Part shown: positions 1-6,370 of the stretch, one piece after another
Layout of the letters: each line of letters begins with the position of its first letter
Position numbering within the stretch: position 1 is the stretch's first letter
Origin: UBA5359 sp028699365 [NCBI: bacterium]
Lineage (GTDB): Bacteria; UBP13; UBA5359
Assembly (NCBI GenBank): GCA_028699365.1
Contig: JAQVUQ010000105.1
Span: 1-8,191 of the forward strand
Length of the DNA stretch: 8,191 bases
Direction of reading: 5' to 3'
Made by a program: the position numbers and the translations under genes
Notes under the pieces: model-generated
Seen by the model: only the letters and a program-made list of their open reading frames with translations
The model's database searches: none
Told to the model about the DNA's origin: nothing

Positions 1-128
1 AGAAGGTTGTCCGAAAACATGTCAAGCAGGGTTGACTTGCCACAGCGTCGAATACCTGTGACGATCTTGACCATGTCCTTGTCTTTGAATGACATCAGTG
101 TATTCATGTAGATATCTCTTGGTATCAT
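1..128 (-). CDS. AAA_14/DUF4143-type ATPase, N-terminal fragment (runs off window)
   Basis: Forty-two codons are visible before the gene leaves the window at its 3' side. The translation begins MIPRDIYMNTLMSFKDKD and continues with a Walker A P-loop, GIRRCGKST, at about residues 25-33. The short basic start followed by VKIVTGIRRxGKSTLL is typical of the bacterial AAA_14 ATPases that carry a C-terminal DUF4143 domain. These are widespread cytoplasmic proteins with little assigned function, often found in multiple copies in anaerobes. The start is supported by a GAGGTGAG ribosome binding site just upstream (about 134-141). A plausible promoter lies at 150-178. The DUF4143 domain itself is outside the window, so the family call rests on the N-terminus. 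It is not the missing half of the neighbouring decayed ATPase: that gene is on the other strand and of the DUF234 type. Confidence 0.8.
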   Translation of the reverse strand, partial: MIPRDIYMNTLMSFKDKDMVKIVTGIRRCGKSTLLDMFSDNL

Positions 129-149
129 AGCGCTCACCTCTTACCTGAG

Positions 150-178
150 ATAATACACGAAAACTTTGCAAGAAACAA
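150..178 (-). promoter_or_regulatory. Candidate sigma-70-type promoter for the leftmost ATPase gene
   Basis: Read on the minus strand, TTGTTT (178-173) and TATTAT (155-150) are separated by 17 bases. The expected transcript start is near 143, about 15 bases before the ATG at 128, leaving room for the GAGGTGAG ribosome binding site. The -35 match is only fair, and AT-rich DNA yields such matches by chance. Confidence 0.4.
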
Positions 179-193
179 TAGTTTCATACTTGT

Positions 194-231
194 AAGTCAT
201 AAACTTATATTTTTTGACAAGTTTTTGACTT
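194..231. promoter_or_regulatory. AT-rich hyphenated dyad (possible operator) between divergent ATPase genes
   Basis: The arms AAGTCATAAACTT (194-206) and AAGTTTTTGACTT (219-231) are inverted repeats with 12 of 13 positions matching and a 12-base spacer. The dyad lies just upstream of the candidate promoter at 150-178 and before the first recognisable codons of the decayed plus-strand ATPase. It could be an operator for the minus-strand gene or a relic of the divergent control region. The AT-rich composition makes chance symmetry more likely than usual. Confidence 0.4.
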
Positions 232-240
232 GAGATTTTA

Positions 241-1386
241 TTCAAGCAGGATTCTCTTGCCTGCGCTCTTCGATACGCAAAGCGGTGTATCTCATCGGCT
301 CCGATAACGAGGAGGGAATTCTATTGACGTGTATACCAACCTTCACAGATACAGGCCTGGTGGGATACTTCGGGCCTTCGCAGTCAAGCTTATATCATAA
401 TATGCGGCTCGCACACAGGCATGATGGAGGCTCTGGCCGGCGCAAACCAGCCTCTCTACGGCAGATTTACATCGCGCTGCAAACTACAACCTATGGCCTA
501 CTACGACACAGCCCTTTTCTATCAGAATTCCAACTGTACCACCCGTGACAAGCTCATAGCCTACGGCGTTCTTGGCGGAACGCCTAAATATCATGCCGCA
601 TTCTCTCCTGATACTGACCTGGCAGCCAACATTATCCGGCATGTACTGAATCCTGCCGGGTTGCTGCACAATGAACCGGAAATAGCCATCTGCTCAAGTT
701 CTATCAGGGAACCGGCACTCTATAACTCCATGCTGCAGGCTGTCGCCGGCGGTGAGACACGCCGTTCGGGGATAGAACAAAAAGCCGGCGTGACAGCTAC
801 ACAGTTCGGCTTCTGTTCTCAGACTCTGATGGAACTGGAATGGATGGCCAGAGAGAAACCTTTCGGCGAGAGATCAGCCAAGAGAAGCATCTATATCATT
901 GCCGATCACTTTATTCATTTCTGGTACCGCTTTGTATCCGGGCTTGCCGGGGAGCTGGAGTTCAGAGACACCACGGATGTTTATACATCCCGGGTGGAAC
1001 CCTATCTCAACGACTACATGGGCCGTTACGTCTTTGAGGATATCTGTATGCAGTATCTCAAAAAGAATGCCTCAAGCCGGCATGATTTGCAGATCAAAGA
1101 CGCCGGTCGCTACTGGAGTCGCGACGGCGCCGTGGAGATAGACATACTGGGAGAACTTATCGACGGCAGTACCCTGGCATGCGAATGCAAGTGGTCGTCA
1201 TCACCCGTGGGTATAGACGTATACTACAATTTGATGCGAAAGATGAGCCTTTTATCGTCTCCCACAGAAACCGGAAATGTGCGTTACATACTGTTTTCAG
1301 CCGCAGGATTTGATGAGAAGATGATGGAGACGGCAGCAAAAGATGACGTGATCCTTGTGTCCGGTGAAGAGCTTCTGAAATGTTAG
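241..1386 (+). pseudogene. Decayed archaeal-type ATPase, C-terminal half with DUF234 domain
   Basis: The open stretch from the ATG at 421 (321 codons) reads as the C-terminal two thirds of an ATPase_2/DUF234 protein. It shows PLYGR (residues 11-15), a family block around AYYDTALFY and LIAYGVLGGTPKY (27-57), a helix-turn-helix-like stretch ending LMELEWMAREKPFGE (136-150), then HFWYRF (166-171). Near the end, EID (239-241) and ECK (255-257) resemble a PD-(D/E)xK nuclease core. Homology continues upstream of the ATG in the same frame: a GxxxGMMEAL junction after IIICGS (about 397-423) and QAWWD (about 352-366). It is then broken by TGA at 325-327 and by apparent indels, because YLTCIPTFT-like coding reappears in another frame near 322-348. 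ALRYA-like residues near 268-282 are the earliest match, and no Walker A precedes them. There is no ribosome binding site at 421. I infer a dead remnant. Residual translation of the C-terminal domain is possible but unlikely. Confidence 0.8.
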
Positions 1387-1409
1387 AAGTTAAGCCGGCA
1401 GAGTGATAA

Positions 1410-2420
1410 CTAGGATCGCCTGGCTTCCTCTATCATAGCCACCATGTTGGCCAATGGAACATCGGCCTGAATGGTGATACCCGGCTCCAGGATATATCCT
1501 CCACCCGCTCCGATATCGCGCTTCAATCTTGCAATCTCTTCACGTATGGCCTGCGGTGTACCCCGCGGCAGCAACTCCTGCGTATTGAGTCCTCCGCACA
1601 GAGTGATATGCCGACCGAAATCCCTCTTTATCTCGGTTATATCCATGGCTTCCGGTTGAATGGGATGCAGTATATCCAGGCCTGCATCTATCATGTCGCC
1701 GATAACGGGATAAATGTGGCCGCAACTATGATGGAACACTTTATGACCGTGGCTCTTGATGCGCCCGTATATTTCCACCAGATGGGGTTTGATCAGTTCG
1801 CGCCAATCCCGCGGGGACATCAGCATGGACGTCTGCGTACCGTAATCATCGCTCAAAGCTATGGCTTCGAAATCAAACCGGCCGGCCATGATATCTATGG
1901 TCTGTAAGATATAAGCCGCTATACCTTCCAGCAGATCGCCCACAAAGTTCCTGTTGAAGGCCAGATCCAGAAGTATCTCCTCCATACCGCGCATGAATGT
2001 GGCCCGCTCCCAGAGATCGCCGGCCCATAATATTCTATAGTGCTCTTTATTGGCACGGCACCAGTCGCCGAGATCTTCAAAACGATACTCCGCCCCGGCA
2101 TCGGGAAAACGATATCCGGTAAGATCGGCCTCTTTCAGGCAAGGCACGACGGGCGAGCCCCTGTCCAGCCGGCTTGTAGACCATGAAACCCCGTATTCAT
2201 CACCTGTAGTTTCACCGTATATTTCAGGATCGGCGTATAGAGGCTTGATGGATTTGGGACCGGACATGCGTATCGGAAAATCAAGCACGTTTTCCAGCGG
2301 GCTGTCATAATACTCTTCCAGGGCATATCTTGCCGGGGGAGTAAAACTGAAGTTAAAGGGAACCCTTCCCGTGTCTATATGGTTTATGATCATTTCTATC
2401 CAGTGCCGGTTATCGGTCAT
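1410..2420 (-). CDS. Uroporphyrinogen decarboxylase-like protein (MtaA/CmuA-type URO-D family)
   Basis: The protein has 336 residues from the chosen start MTDNRHWIEM, a full-length single URO-D-fold barrel and the usual size for this branch. Visible family marks are DDYGTQ (191-196) followed by MSPRDWRELIKPH (201-213), HHSCGH with YPVIGDMIDAGLDILHPIQPEA (230-258), CGGLNTQELLPRGTP (275-289), and GGGYILEPGITIQADVP (306-322). True HemE enzymes act in haem synthesis. This divergent branch includes corrinoid:methyltransferases such as MtaA and CmuA, where His and Cys bind zinc, and many members of unknown role in anaerobes and sugar-degradation loci. Histidines and a cysteine are present at 230-235, so zinc-dependent methyl transfer is possible, but no corrinoid protein gene is adjacent. 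An upstream in-frame ATG at 2441 lacks a ribosome binding site, while GGAGG lies 11 bases before the ATG at 2420. The gene converges on the decayed ATPase, with 23 bases between stop codons. Confidence 0.85.
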   Translation of the reverse strand: MTDNRHWIEMIINHIDTGRVPFNFSFTPPARYALEEYYDSPLENVLDFPIRMSGPKSIKPLYADPEIYGETTGDEYGVSWSTSRLDRGSPVVPCLKEADLTGYRFPDAGAEYRFEDLGDWCRANKEHYRILWAGDLWERATFMRGMEEILLDLAFNRNFVGDLLEGIAAYILQTIDIMAGRFDFEAIALSDDYGTQTSMLMSPRDWRELIKPHLVEIYGRIKSHGHKVFHHSCGHIYPVIGDMIDAGLDILHPIQPEAMDITEIKRDFGRHITLCGGLNTQELLPRGTPQAIREEIARLKRDIGAGGGYILEPGITIQADVPLANMVAMIEEARRS

Positions 2421-2448
2421 CTTCAGAGCAACCTCCTGCATAATATAC

Positions 2449-2477
2449 GTTATACTCCTGGTAGTCTGTCTCCTCAA
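2449..2477 (-). promoter_or_regulatory. Candidate sigma-70-type promoter for the URO-D-like gene
   Basis: On the minus strand TTGAGG (2477-2472) and TATAAC (2454-2449) are 17 bases apart. The transcript would start near 2442, giving a leader of about 22 bases that contains GGAGG before the ATG at 2420. This suggests the URO-D-like gene is transcribed independently of fic. It also argues against the longer reading frame, whose first codons would overlap the -35 region. Confidence 0.5.
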
Positions 2478-2541
2478 GGAAGACGAGCTGACGGTTATTT
2501 CCCCGTTGCGTTATATGGTGCAACACACCCGGTATTACTCT

Positions 2542-2606
2542 ATTGGCAAACATTCGCATCACCGGCAGCGCGTAGCGCTGTCCGGTTGAAGCGGTTGTTA
2601 GCCAAT
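2542..2606 (-). other. attC-like bulged hairpin at the 3' end of fic
   Basis: Read in the fic direction, the outer arms ATTGGCTAACA (2606-2596) and TGTTTGCCAAT (2552-2542) pair with one mismatch. Inside them short CGC/GCG and TC/GA pairings lead to a terminal stem ACCGG-CAGCGC over a three-base loop (2561-2586). On the plus strand T2581 and T2587 are left extrahelical on the same arm. This matches integron attC architecture: an R''-like box GGCTAAC beginning at the gene's stop codon, the family-like run CGCTTCAACC, a bulged stem, and an R'-like box GTTTGCC. Both boxes depart from the RYYYAAC/GTTRRRY consensus (GGCTAAC has G at its second position). It is unlikely to be an intrinsic terminator because no T-run follows in either direction. 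The stem overlaps the last two fic codons and the stop. Confidence 0.6.
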
Positions 2607-3557
2607 CTTCTTATATTTCGTCATTCGTCCATTGCCTTGTATTTCAACCTTTCCATCACTAACCAATTGCTTCAGGTCCCTACTTGCGGTAGCTGTAGAT
2701 ATTCCTTTGTTGAGTCTCATATAATCTTTTCTATCAAACCAATCAGCAAGCACAGAGAGTGCAAAATCCGTACGTTTTTGATAATCAATATTTCCAGGAT
2801 TTGATTCCTCAATGGTCTTTCCCAGTGATTGATTTATGACGTCAAGCATAAATTCAATGAATACTGTTGATTGTCCGGATTTATCTGCCACTTCAAGTGT
2901 TTGATAATATAACTCTTGATTGTTTTTTATTGTCTCTTCTATTGGGACATATTCAAATATTGGACTGACCTCCATTAAGAGCCTTGTCTGCCAGAAACGT
3001 CCCATACGTCCGTTTCCATCTTCAAATGGATGTATAAATTCCATTTCATAATGAAAAACACAACTCTTTATCATATCTGTATCATTATCGCTCGTAATAT
3101 AATCAAATAAATCATTCATCAACTCAGTTACCATTGAATGACTTGGGGCAATATGTTGGACTTTAGAGCCCTTAAGTATTCCAACTTGTTTTTGCCTGAA
3201 TTGACCTGGGGTTTCAATTAATCCATTCATCAGCATTTTATGCGCGTTTAGAAAATCGTTTATTGTATACGGATCAAAATCGATAAGCTGATCATAAGCT
3301 TTTATTGCGTTCTGAACTTCAAGAATATCTTTTTTCGGACCTATGACACGGGAATTCTCTATTAAGGCGGTTACATGTTCAATATCAAGAGTATTTCCTT
3401 CAATGGCTAGCGATGAATGAATAGTTTTTATACGATTCTGTTTCCTTAATCTTGCTTCAGGCTTTACCAATAATAGGGTTTTACACAGACCTAATGCTTC
3501 CGCAATCTGTCCATAGAGGTAAAGAATCTTGTTTGTGATCTCATAAGGTGGTTTCAT
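2598..3557 (-). CDS. fic: Fic-domain protein (class II, AMPylating type) with C-terminal winged helix
   Basis: The protein has 319 residues. Fic enzymes usually transfer AMP from ATP to a hydroxyl on a target protein. The catalytic loop is complete, HPFEDGNGRMGR at 176-187, with the general-base His176, the acidic Glu179 and the phosphate-binding Gly/Asn/Arg residues. An inhibitory helix motif of the (S/T)xxxE(G/N) type, SLAIEG at 49-54, lies N-terminal to the Fic core, making this a class II, self-inhibited Fic (Glu53 is the expected brake). The N-terminus PYEITNKIL is typical of the Fic_N region. Residues about 262-319 form a winged helix-turn-helix, with STATASRDLKQLVSDG as the recognition region. 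The gene is visibly more AT-rich than its neighbours. No ribosome binding site precedes the ATG, and the promoter at 3564-3592 predicts a leaderless transcript. The stop codon lies inside the attC-like hairpin. No separate antitoxin gene is next to it. The protein target is unknown. Confidence 0.93.
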   Translation of the reverse strand: MKPPYEITNKILYLYGQIAEALGLCKTLLLVKPEARLRKQNRIKTIHSSLAIEGNTLDIEHVTALIENSRVIGPKKDILEVQNAIKAYDQLIDFDPYTINDFLNAHKMLMNGLIETPGQFRQKQVGILKGSKVQHIAPSHSMVTELMNDLFDYITSDNDTDMIKSCVFHYEMEFIHPFEDGNGRMGRFWQTRLLMEVSPIFEYVPIEETIKNNQELYYQTLEVADKSGQSTVFIEFMLDVINQSLGKTIEESNPGNIDYQKRTDFALSVLADWFDRKDYMRLNKGISTATASRDLKQLVSDGKVEIQGNGRMTKYKKIG

Positions 3558-3563
3558 ATGCCC

Positions 3564-3592
3564 ATGATAGCATCATTTGATACTATCATCAA
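3564..3592 (-). promoter_or_regulatory. fic promoter buried in a 26-bp palindrome (candidate autoregulatory operator)
   Basis: On the minus strand TTGATG (3592-3587) and TATCAT (3569-3564) are 17 bases apart. The -10 ends only six bases before the ATG, so transcription should start at or next to the start codon. Positions 3564-3575 and 3578-3589 are inverted repeats (11 of 12 pairs, the remaining one G-T type) around a two-base centre. The palindrome therefore covers the -10, the spacer and half of the -35. A bound repressor would block RNA polymerase directly. The Fic protein's own C-terminal winged helix is a natural candidate, which is inference. Confidence 0.6.
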
Positions 3593-3596
3593 TATC

Positions 3597-3630
3597 TATT
3601 GTTAGCACCCGCAGGGCCTGGCTAACAATA
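3597..3630. repeat. Perfect 10-bp inverted repeat at the leading end of the fic segment
   Basis: TATTGTTAGC (3597-3606) and GCTAACAATA (3621-3630) are perfectly inverted around 14 bases that themselves contain CCC-GCA-GGG (3608-3616). One arm overlaps the GTTAGCC proposed as the 5' cassette junction, and the other contains a second R''-like GCTAAC. No T-run follows, so an intrinsic terminator is unlikely. Confidence 0.6.
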
Positions 3631-3684
3631 ATTAGATGGCCTATCCATGCCATATTTCGCAAGTATTGTCTGGCGTACAGCAGC

Positions 3685-3728
3685 AGACCGGCTGTCAGTA
3701 CTTCGTTAATACTTTTATCAGCCGGTCT
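3685..3728. repeat. 10-bp stem hairpin after the oxidoreductase gene
   Basis: AGACCGGCTG (3685-3694) and CAGCCGGTCT (3719-3728) are perfect inverted repeats, with a weaker AGTA/TACT pairing inside the 24-base loop. It lies 48 bases beyond the oxidoreductase stop, between that gene and the fic segment. It could stabilise or end the upstream transcript, but no T-run follows on the minus strand, so it is not a canonical intrinsic terminator. Confidence 0.5.
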
Positions 3729-3775
3729 ATAATCCGCAATTCCGTTTACTGAGAATTCTTCATTTCTGCGTGCAA

Positions 3776-4822
3776 TTATCTCACCGCTATCTTACACCCT
3801 GTCTTACTGCTCTCGTAAGCGGCTTTGGCCACTTTAAGAATGAACAGTCCCTCTTCTCCGGTGCTCATGGTAGGGGCCTCTCCCTTGTCTATGCACTGAG
3901 ACAGGTAATCCATCTCGGCCGCATACATGTTGACCGGGCTGTAATCCACATCACGCTTGTCCACATCCAGACTGTCCTTGCTCTGCTGCGGATCATACCC
4001 CTTGGCATCGTCGCTGAGATAAGCCACCATGCGACCGGTAGGGGCCTGTCCGATAGTGCCTTCGGCCTGAATGCTGCCCTTGTTGCCGTAAAGCTCCAGC
4101 TTACCCTGTCCGGCGCTGTCCGGGACGTTGAAGAAGGCGTCTATGACGGCCTGGGCTCCGTTCTCGAACTTCAGCATGGTGGTGGAGCTGTCGTCAACGG
4201 GATATTTGAAGGTCAGCGTATCGGTCATGGCAAAGACTTCCTTTATCCTGGAGCCGATGATATGTTGCAGCAGATCATAGCAGTGAGTAGCCATATCGAT
4301 CAGGGCACCGCCGCCACCCTTATTGGGATCCTGGCGCCAGGCACCCGGCATATCGGGATACCAGCAGCCCAGTTGTGCCCGGGCAAAGACCACCGGCCCT
4401 ATGGCTCCGGCCTGCACCATCTCCCTGGCTTTAACGTTCAGGGCATGATATTTCATCATGTAGCCCTCGGTAAAATACACACCTGCCTGACGGCAGGACT
4501 CTATCATTTCCTCAGCTTCGGCTACGCTGATGGAGATTGGCTTCTCCACCATGATATGCTTGCCGGCCGCCGCCGCCTGCAATACCTGCTTATGATGCAG
4601 AAAAACCGGGGTGGCTATATAAACGGCCTGCACTTCGGGATCTGCCAGCAGATCGGCTTCGGTATAGTAAGCTGCAGCCCCTATCTGGCCGGCCACCTCA
4701 TCGGTAGCTTTCTTATCCACGTCCATGACGGCAATAACTTTGCTGTCCTTGCACTCCGCCAGAGCCGGTATCATCCTGCGCCTGGCAATGCCGCCGCAAC
4801 CTATTATGCCCCATTTAACCAT
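3776..4822 (-). CDS. Gfo/Idh/MocA-family NAD(P)-dependent oxidoreductase
   Basis: The protein has 348 residues, the usual family length, and no signal peptide, so it is cytoplasmic. An N-terminal Rossmann fold opens with GIIGCGGIA (5-13). The EKP motif sits at 93-95 with Lys94. The C-terminal domain carries WRQDP (162-166), a glycine run, and ALIDMATHCYD with Asp176 and His180. Lys94, Asp176 and His180 are the residues expected for catalysis in this family, which interconverts a sugar or cyclitol hydroxyl and a ketone using NAD(P). Substrate cannot be read from sequence. GGGAGG lies nine bases before the ATG, supporting this start. The gene follows the aminotransferase on the same strand after a 100-base gap holding a perfect palindrome. 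The pairing with a DegT aminotransferase suggests both act on the same keto sugar or keto-cyclitol. The antisense 361-codon open frame is a shadow. Confidence 0.93.
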   Translation of the reverse strand: MVKWGIIGCGGIARRRMIPALAECKDSKVIAVMDVDKKATDEVAGQIGAAAYYTEADLLADPEVQAVYIATPVFLHHKQVLQAAAAGKHIMVEKPISISVAEAEEMIESCRQAGVYFTEGYMMKYHALNVKAREMVQAGAIGPVVFARAQLGCWYPDMPGAWRQDPNKGGGGALIDMATHCYDLLQHIIGSRIKEVFAMTDTLTFKYPVDDSSTTMLKFENGAQAVIDAFFNVPDSAGQGKLELYGNKGSIQAEGTIGQAPTGRMVAYLSDDAKGYDPQQSKDSLDVDKRDVDYSPVNMYAAEMDYLSQCIDKGEAPTMSTGEEGLFILKVAKAAYESSKTGCKIAVR

Positions 4823-4860
4823 CAGATTATGCCTCCCATTTCAAATGCGGAATAACGTAC

Positions 4861-4896
4861 CGGTTGCAGCCTTCGGGAACCCGAAGGCTGCAACCG
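4861..4896. repeat. Perfect 17-bp palindrome between aminotransferase and oxidoreductase genes
   Basis: Arms 4861-4877 and 4880-4896 are exact inverted repeats around AA. The core GAAGGCTG resembles the CTGAAGG heptamers of the larger intergenic elements at 6237 and 7780. No T-run follows on either strand, and it sits between two genes expected to be co-transcribed. An mRNA-stabilising or processing hairpin, or a dispersed palindromic repeat, is more likely than a full terminator. Confidence 0.75.
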
Positions 4897-4922
4897 ATTC
4901 AACCTAATATAAACGATTTTAC

Positions 4923-6203
4923 CTACTTTGCGTAAGCAGCCGCCACCTTGAGGATGGCTTTGGCGATCAATTCCATGTGGCTCTGGTCCATGGTGGGATG
5001 TACCACCGTAAAGAAGGTCCTATCCTCCAGCCAGGCAGCGTTGGCACAGAAGACATCGGCATACTTGACCGATTCGGGATTGGTATACTCCTCGGACTCG
5101 AAGGGGAACTTATGGCTGCCGAAACCGCCGTGCTCGGTGAAGGCCTTCTCCTTGTAAGCCTGCGGCCAGAGCACCGGTCCCACCGGGATGCCCTCGGCCT
5201 CAAGAGCCTTGGTGAAGGTCTTGACGTCGCAGGTCAGCTTATCCAGATCGACGACGATGGGGAAGAGCCAGAAGGCGTTACGCTTCTCATCGTTATCCAC
5301 CGGCAGGTGCAGAAGCTGCGGGCAATCCTTGAGAGCTTTGAGCAGATACTCGCCGTTGGTCCGGCGGTTCTTCAGGTTCCAGTTGTCCAGTTTTTCCAGG
5401 CACTTGAGACCTATCACCGACTGCATCTCGGTCAGGCGGTAGTTGAAGCCCACCATGTTGTGGATATAAGGCAGCTTGGCTTCCAGCTCCAGCATGTTCA
5501 TTCTGTGGCGGACATCGTAGCCGTGATCACGGAAGGAGCGGCAGATCCAGGCCACATCCTCATCACTGGTTACTACGCAGCCGCCCTCGCCGCCGGTGGT
5601 GAAGTGCTTGCTCTGGCAGAAGCTGAAGGCTCCGGCATGACCGATGGAACCTACTTTGCGGCCCTTATACATACCGCCGTGTGCCTGGGCGCAGTCTTCC
5701 ACCACTACCAGATTGTGCTTGCGGGCGATCTCCATGATGGGATCCATATCGCATATCTGGCCGTAGAGGTGCACTGGGATAATGGCTTTTGTTTTGGGCG
5801 TTACCTTACGCTCGATGTCCAGGGGATCGATGGTGTGATCTTCCTTCCTGACGTCGGCAAATACCGGTATGGCACCTGCCTGCAGCACGCAGAAGCTGGA
5901 GGCGATAAAGGAGTAGGAGGTAACGATGACCTCATCGCCGGGGCCTACGCCCAGACCGGCCAGAGCAGTATGCAGGGCGGCGGTGCCGTTGGTAGTGGAG
6001 ATACCGAACTTGCATCCCACCCAGTCGGCAAACTTCTGCTCAAACTCCATACCTTTGGGACCGGTCCAGTAATTGACCTTACCGGCGCGCAGCGGCTCCA
6101 TGGCCGCCTGGATGGTCTCCTCATCGAATACCGGCCACCCGGGCAGCTTTACCTCAGGACCTACTACCGGCGCTCCGCCGTCTTTGGCTAACTTCTCAGA
6201 CAT
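4923..6203 (-). CDS. DegT/DnrJ/EryC1-family PLP-dependent aminotransferase
   Basis: The protein has 426 residues, fold type I, cytoplasmic. It transfers an amino group, usually from glutamate or glutamine, to a keto sugar or keto-cyclitol. Family marks in order are TNGTAALHTAL (71-81) for the cofactor phosphate, PVHLYGQ (143-149), VVEDCAQAHGG (167-177) with Asp170 contacting the pyridine nitrogen, FSFCQSKHFTTGGEGG (193-208) with Lys199 as the Schiff-base lysine, and GFNYRLTEMQ (252-261). The opening KLAKDGGAPVV followed by WPVFDEE resembles the scyllo-inosose/AHBA-synthase-like branch, so an aminocyclitol or amino sugar substrate is plausible but not proven. GGAGG lies eight bases before the ATG at 6203, supporting this start. 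Upstream, intergenic element A separates it from the ceramidase-like gene. Downstream is the oxidoreductase. The 404-codon antisense frame over this gene is a shadow. Confidence 0.93.
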   Translation of the reverse strand: MSEKLAKDGGAPVVGPEVKLPGWPVFDEETIQAAMEPLRAGKVNYWTGPKGMEFEQKFADWVGCKFGISTTNGTAALHTALAGLGVGPGDEVIVTSYSFIASSFCVLQAGAIPVFADVRKEDHTIDPLDIERKVTPKTKAIIPVHLYGQICDMDPIMEIARKHNLVVVEDCAQAHGGMYKGRKVGSIGHAGAFSFCQSKHFTTGGEGGCVVTSDEDVAWICRSFRDHGYDVRHRMNMLELEAKLPYIHNMVGFNYRLTEMQSVIGLKCLEKLDNWNLKNRRTNGEYLLKALKDCPQLLHLPVDNDEKRNAFWLFPIVVDLDKLTCDVKTFTKALEAEGIPVGPVLWPQAYKEKAFTEHGGFGSHKFPFESEEYTNPESVKYADVFCANAAWLEDRTFFTVVHPTMDQSHMELIAKAILKVAAAYAK

Positions 6204-6236
6204 ACTTAATTCCTCCCTGTTTTTATTAGCTTTTTA

Positions 6237-6370
6237 GGCTGAAGTCTGAAGGCTGAAGTAGTTTACGCTCAGGCAGATTGCTTTAGCCTTTAACTGTCCA
6301 GGACTACTTTTCGGCCTGGAGGCTATCAGGTCGCGCTTGAGCGTTCTCCTTCAGACTTCAGTCTTCAGAC
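6237..6370. repeat. Intergenic element A with heptamer-built inverted ends
   Basis: The left end (6237-6261) and the complement of the right end (6346-6370) agree at 21 of 25 positions. Both are built from CTGAAG-type seven-base units. Pairing continues inward with ACGCTCAGGC (6265-6274) against ACGCTCAAGC on the complement. The middle holds TCCAGG/CCTGGA. A related copy lies at 7780-7925. The right end overlaps the last codons and stop of the ceramidase-like gene. It looks like a MITE-like or large REP-type element. It encodes nothing itself. Confidence 0.7.

Larger units (their letters stand above)
2551..3625 (-). mobile_element. Probable single integron gene cassette carrying fic
   Basis: The proposed boundaries are the G/TT cleavage points of GTTAGCC (minus strand, 3626-3620) and GTTTGCC (2551-2545), giving a 1075-base unit with one gene and one attC-like site. 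In a cassette the first bases after the 5' join come from its own attC, so they should complement its R'' box. GTTAGCC at the 5' join is the exact complement of GGCTAAC at 2603-2597. The outer 3' box reads GTTTGCC instead, as expected if TTTGCC belongs to the target site. Lower GC than the neighbours and a gene with its own promoter also fit. No second attC, attI or integrase is visible, so insertion would be at a secondary site. This is inference from structure. A non-integron palindrome is the alternative. Confidence 0.5.

Noticed and set aside
285-548. 87-codon plus-strand frame overlapping the decayed ATPase
   Set aside because: Most of it is a shifted frame of the ATPase remnant. Only a short piece resembles the family, which supports frameshift decay rather than a separate gene.
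2421-2477. Longer N-terminus for the URO-D-like protein starting at 2477
   Set aside because: It would start inside the predicted -35 element and lacks a ribosome binding site. GGAGG precedes the ATG at 2420.
2542-2606. Intrinsic terminator for fic
   Set aside because: The hairpin is strong but bulged and is not followed by a T-run on the minus strand. The attC-like layout explains it better.
3627-3760. A second attC site preceding the fic segment, which would make a true cassette array
   Set aside because: The only strong stem here (3685-3728) has no R''/R' boxes, and nothing upstream complements GTTAGCC at 3626-3620 in attC layout.
3770-4855. 361-codon open frame on the plus strand opposite the oxidoreductase
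   Set aside because: It is antisense to a clear Gfo/Idh/MocA gene with motifs and ribosome binding site. The translation shows no recognisable family and low-complexity His/Leu/Gly-rich composition.
4977-6191. 404-codon open frame on the plus strand opposite the aminotransferase
   Set aside because: It lies opposite a convincing DegT aminotransferase. Its long openness follows from codon bias of the real gene. No family marks or start signals.
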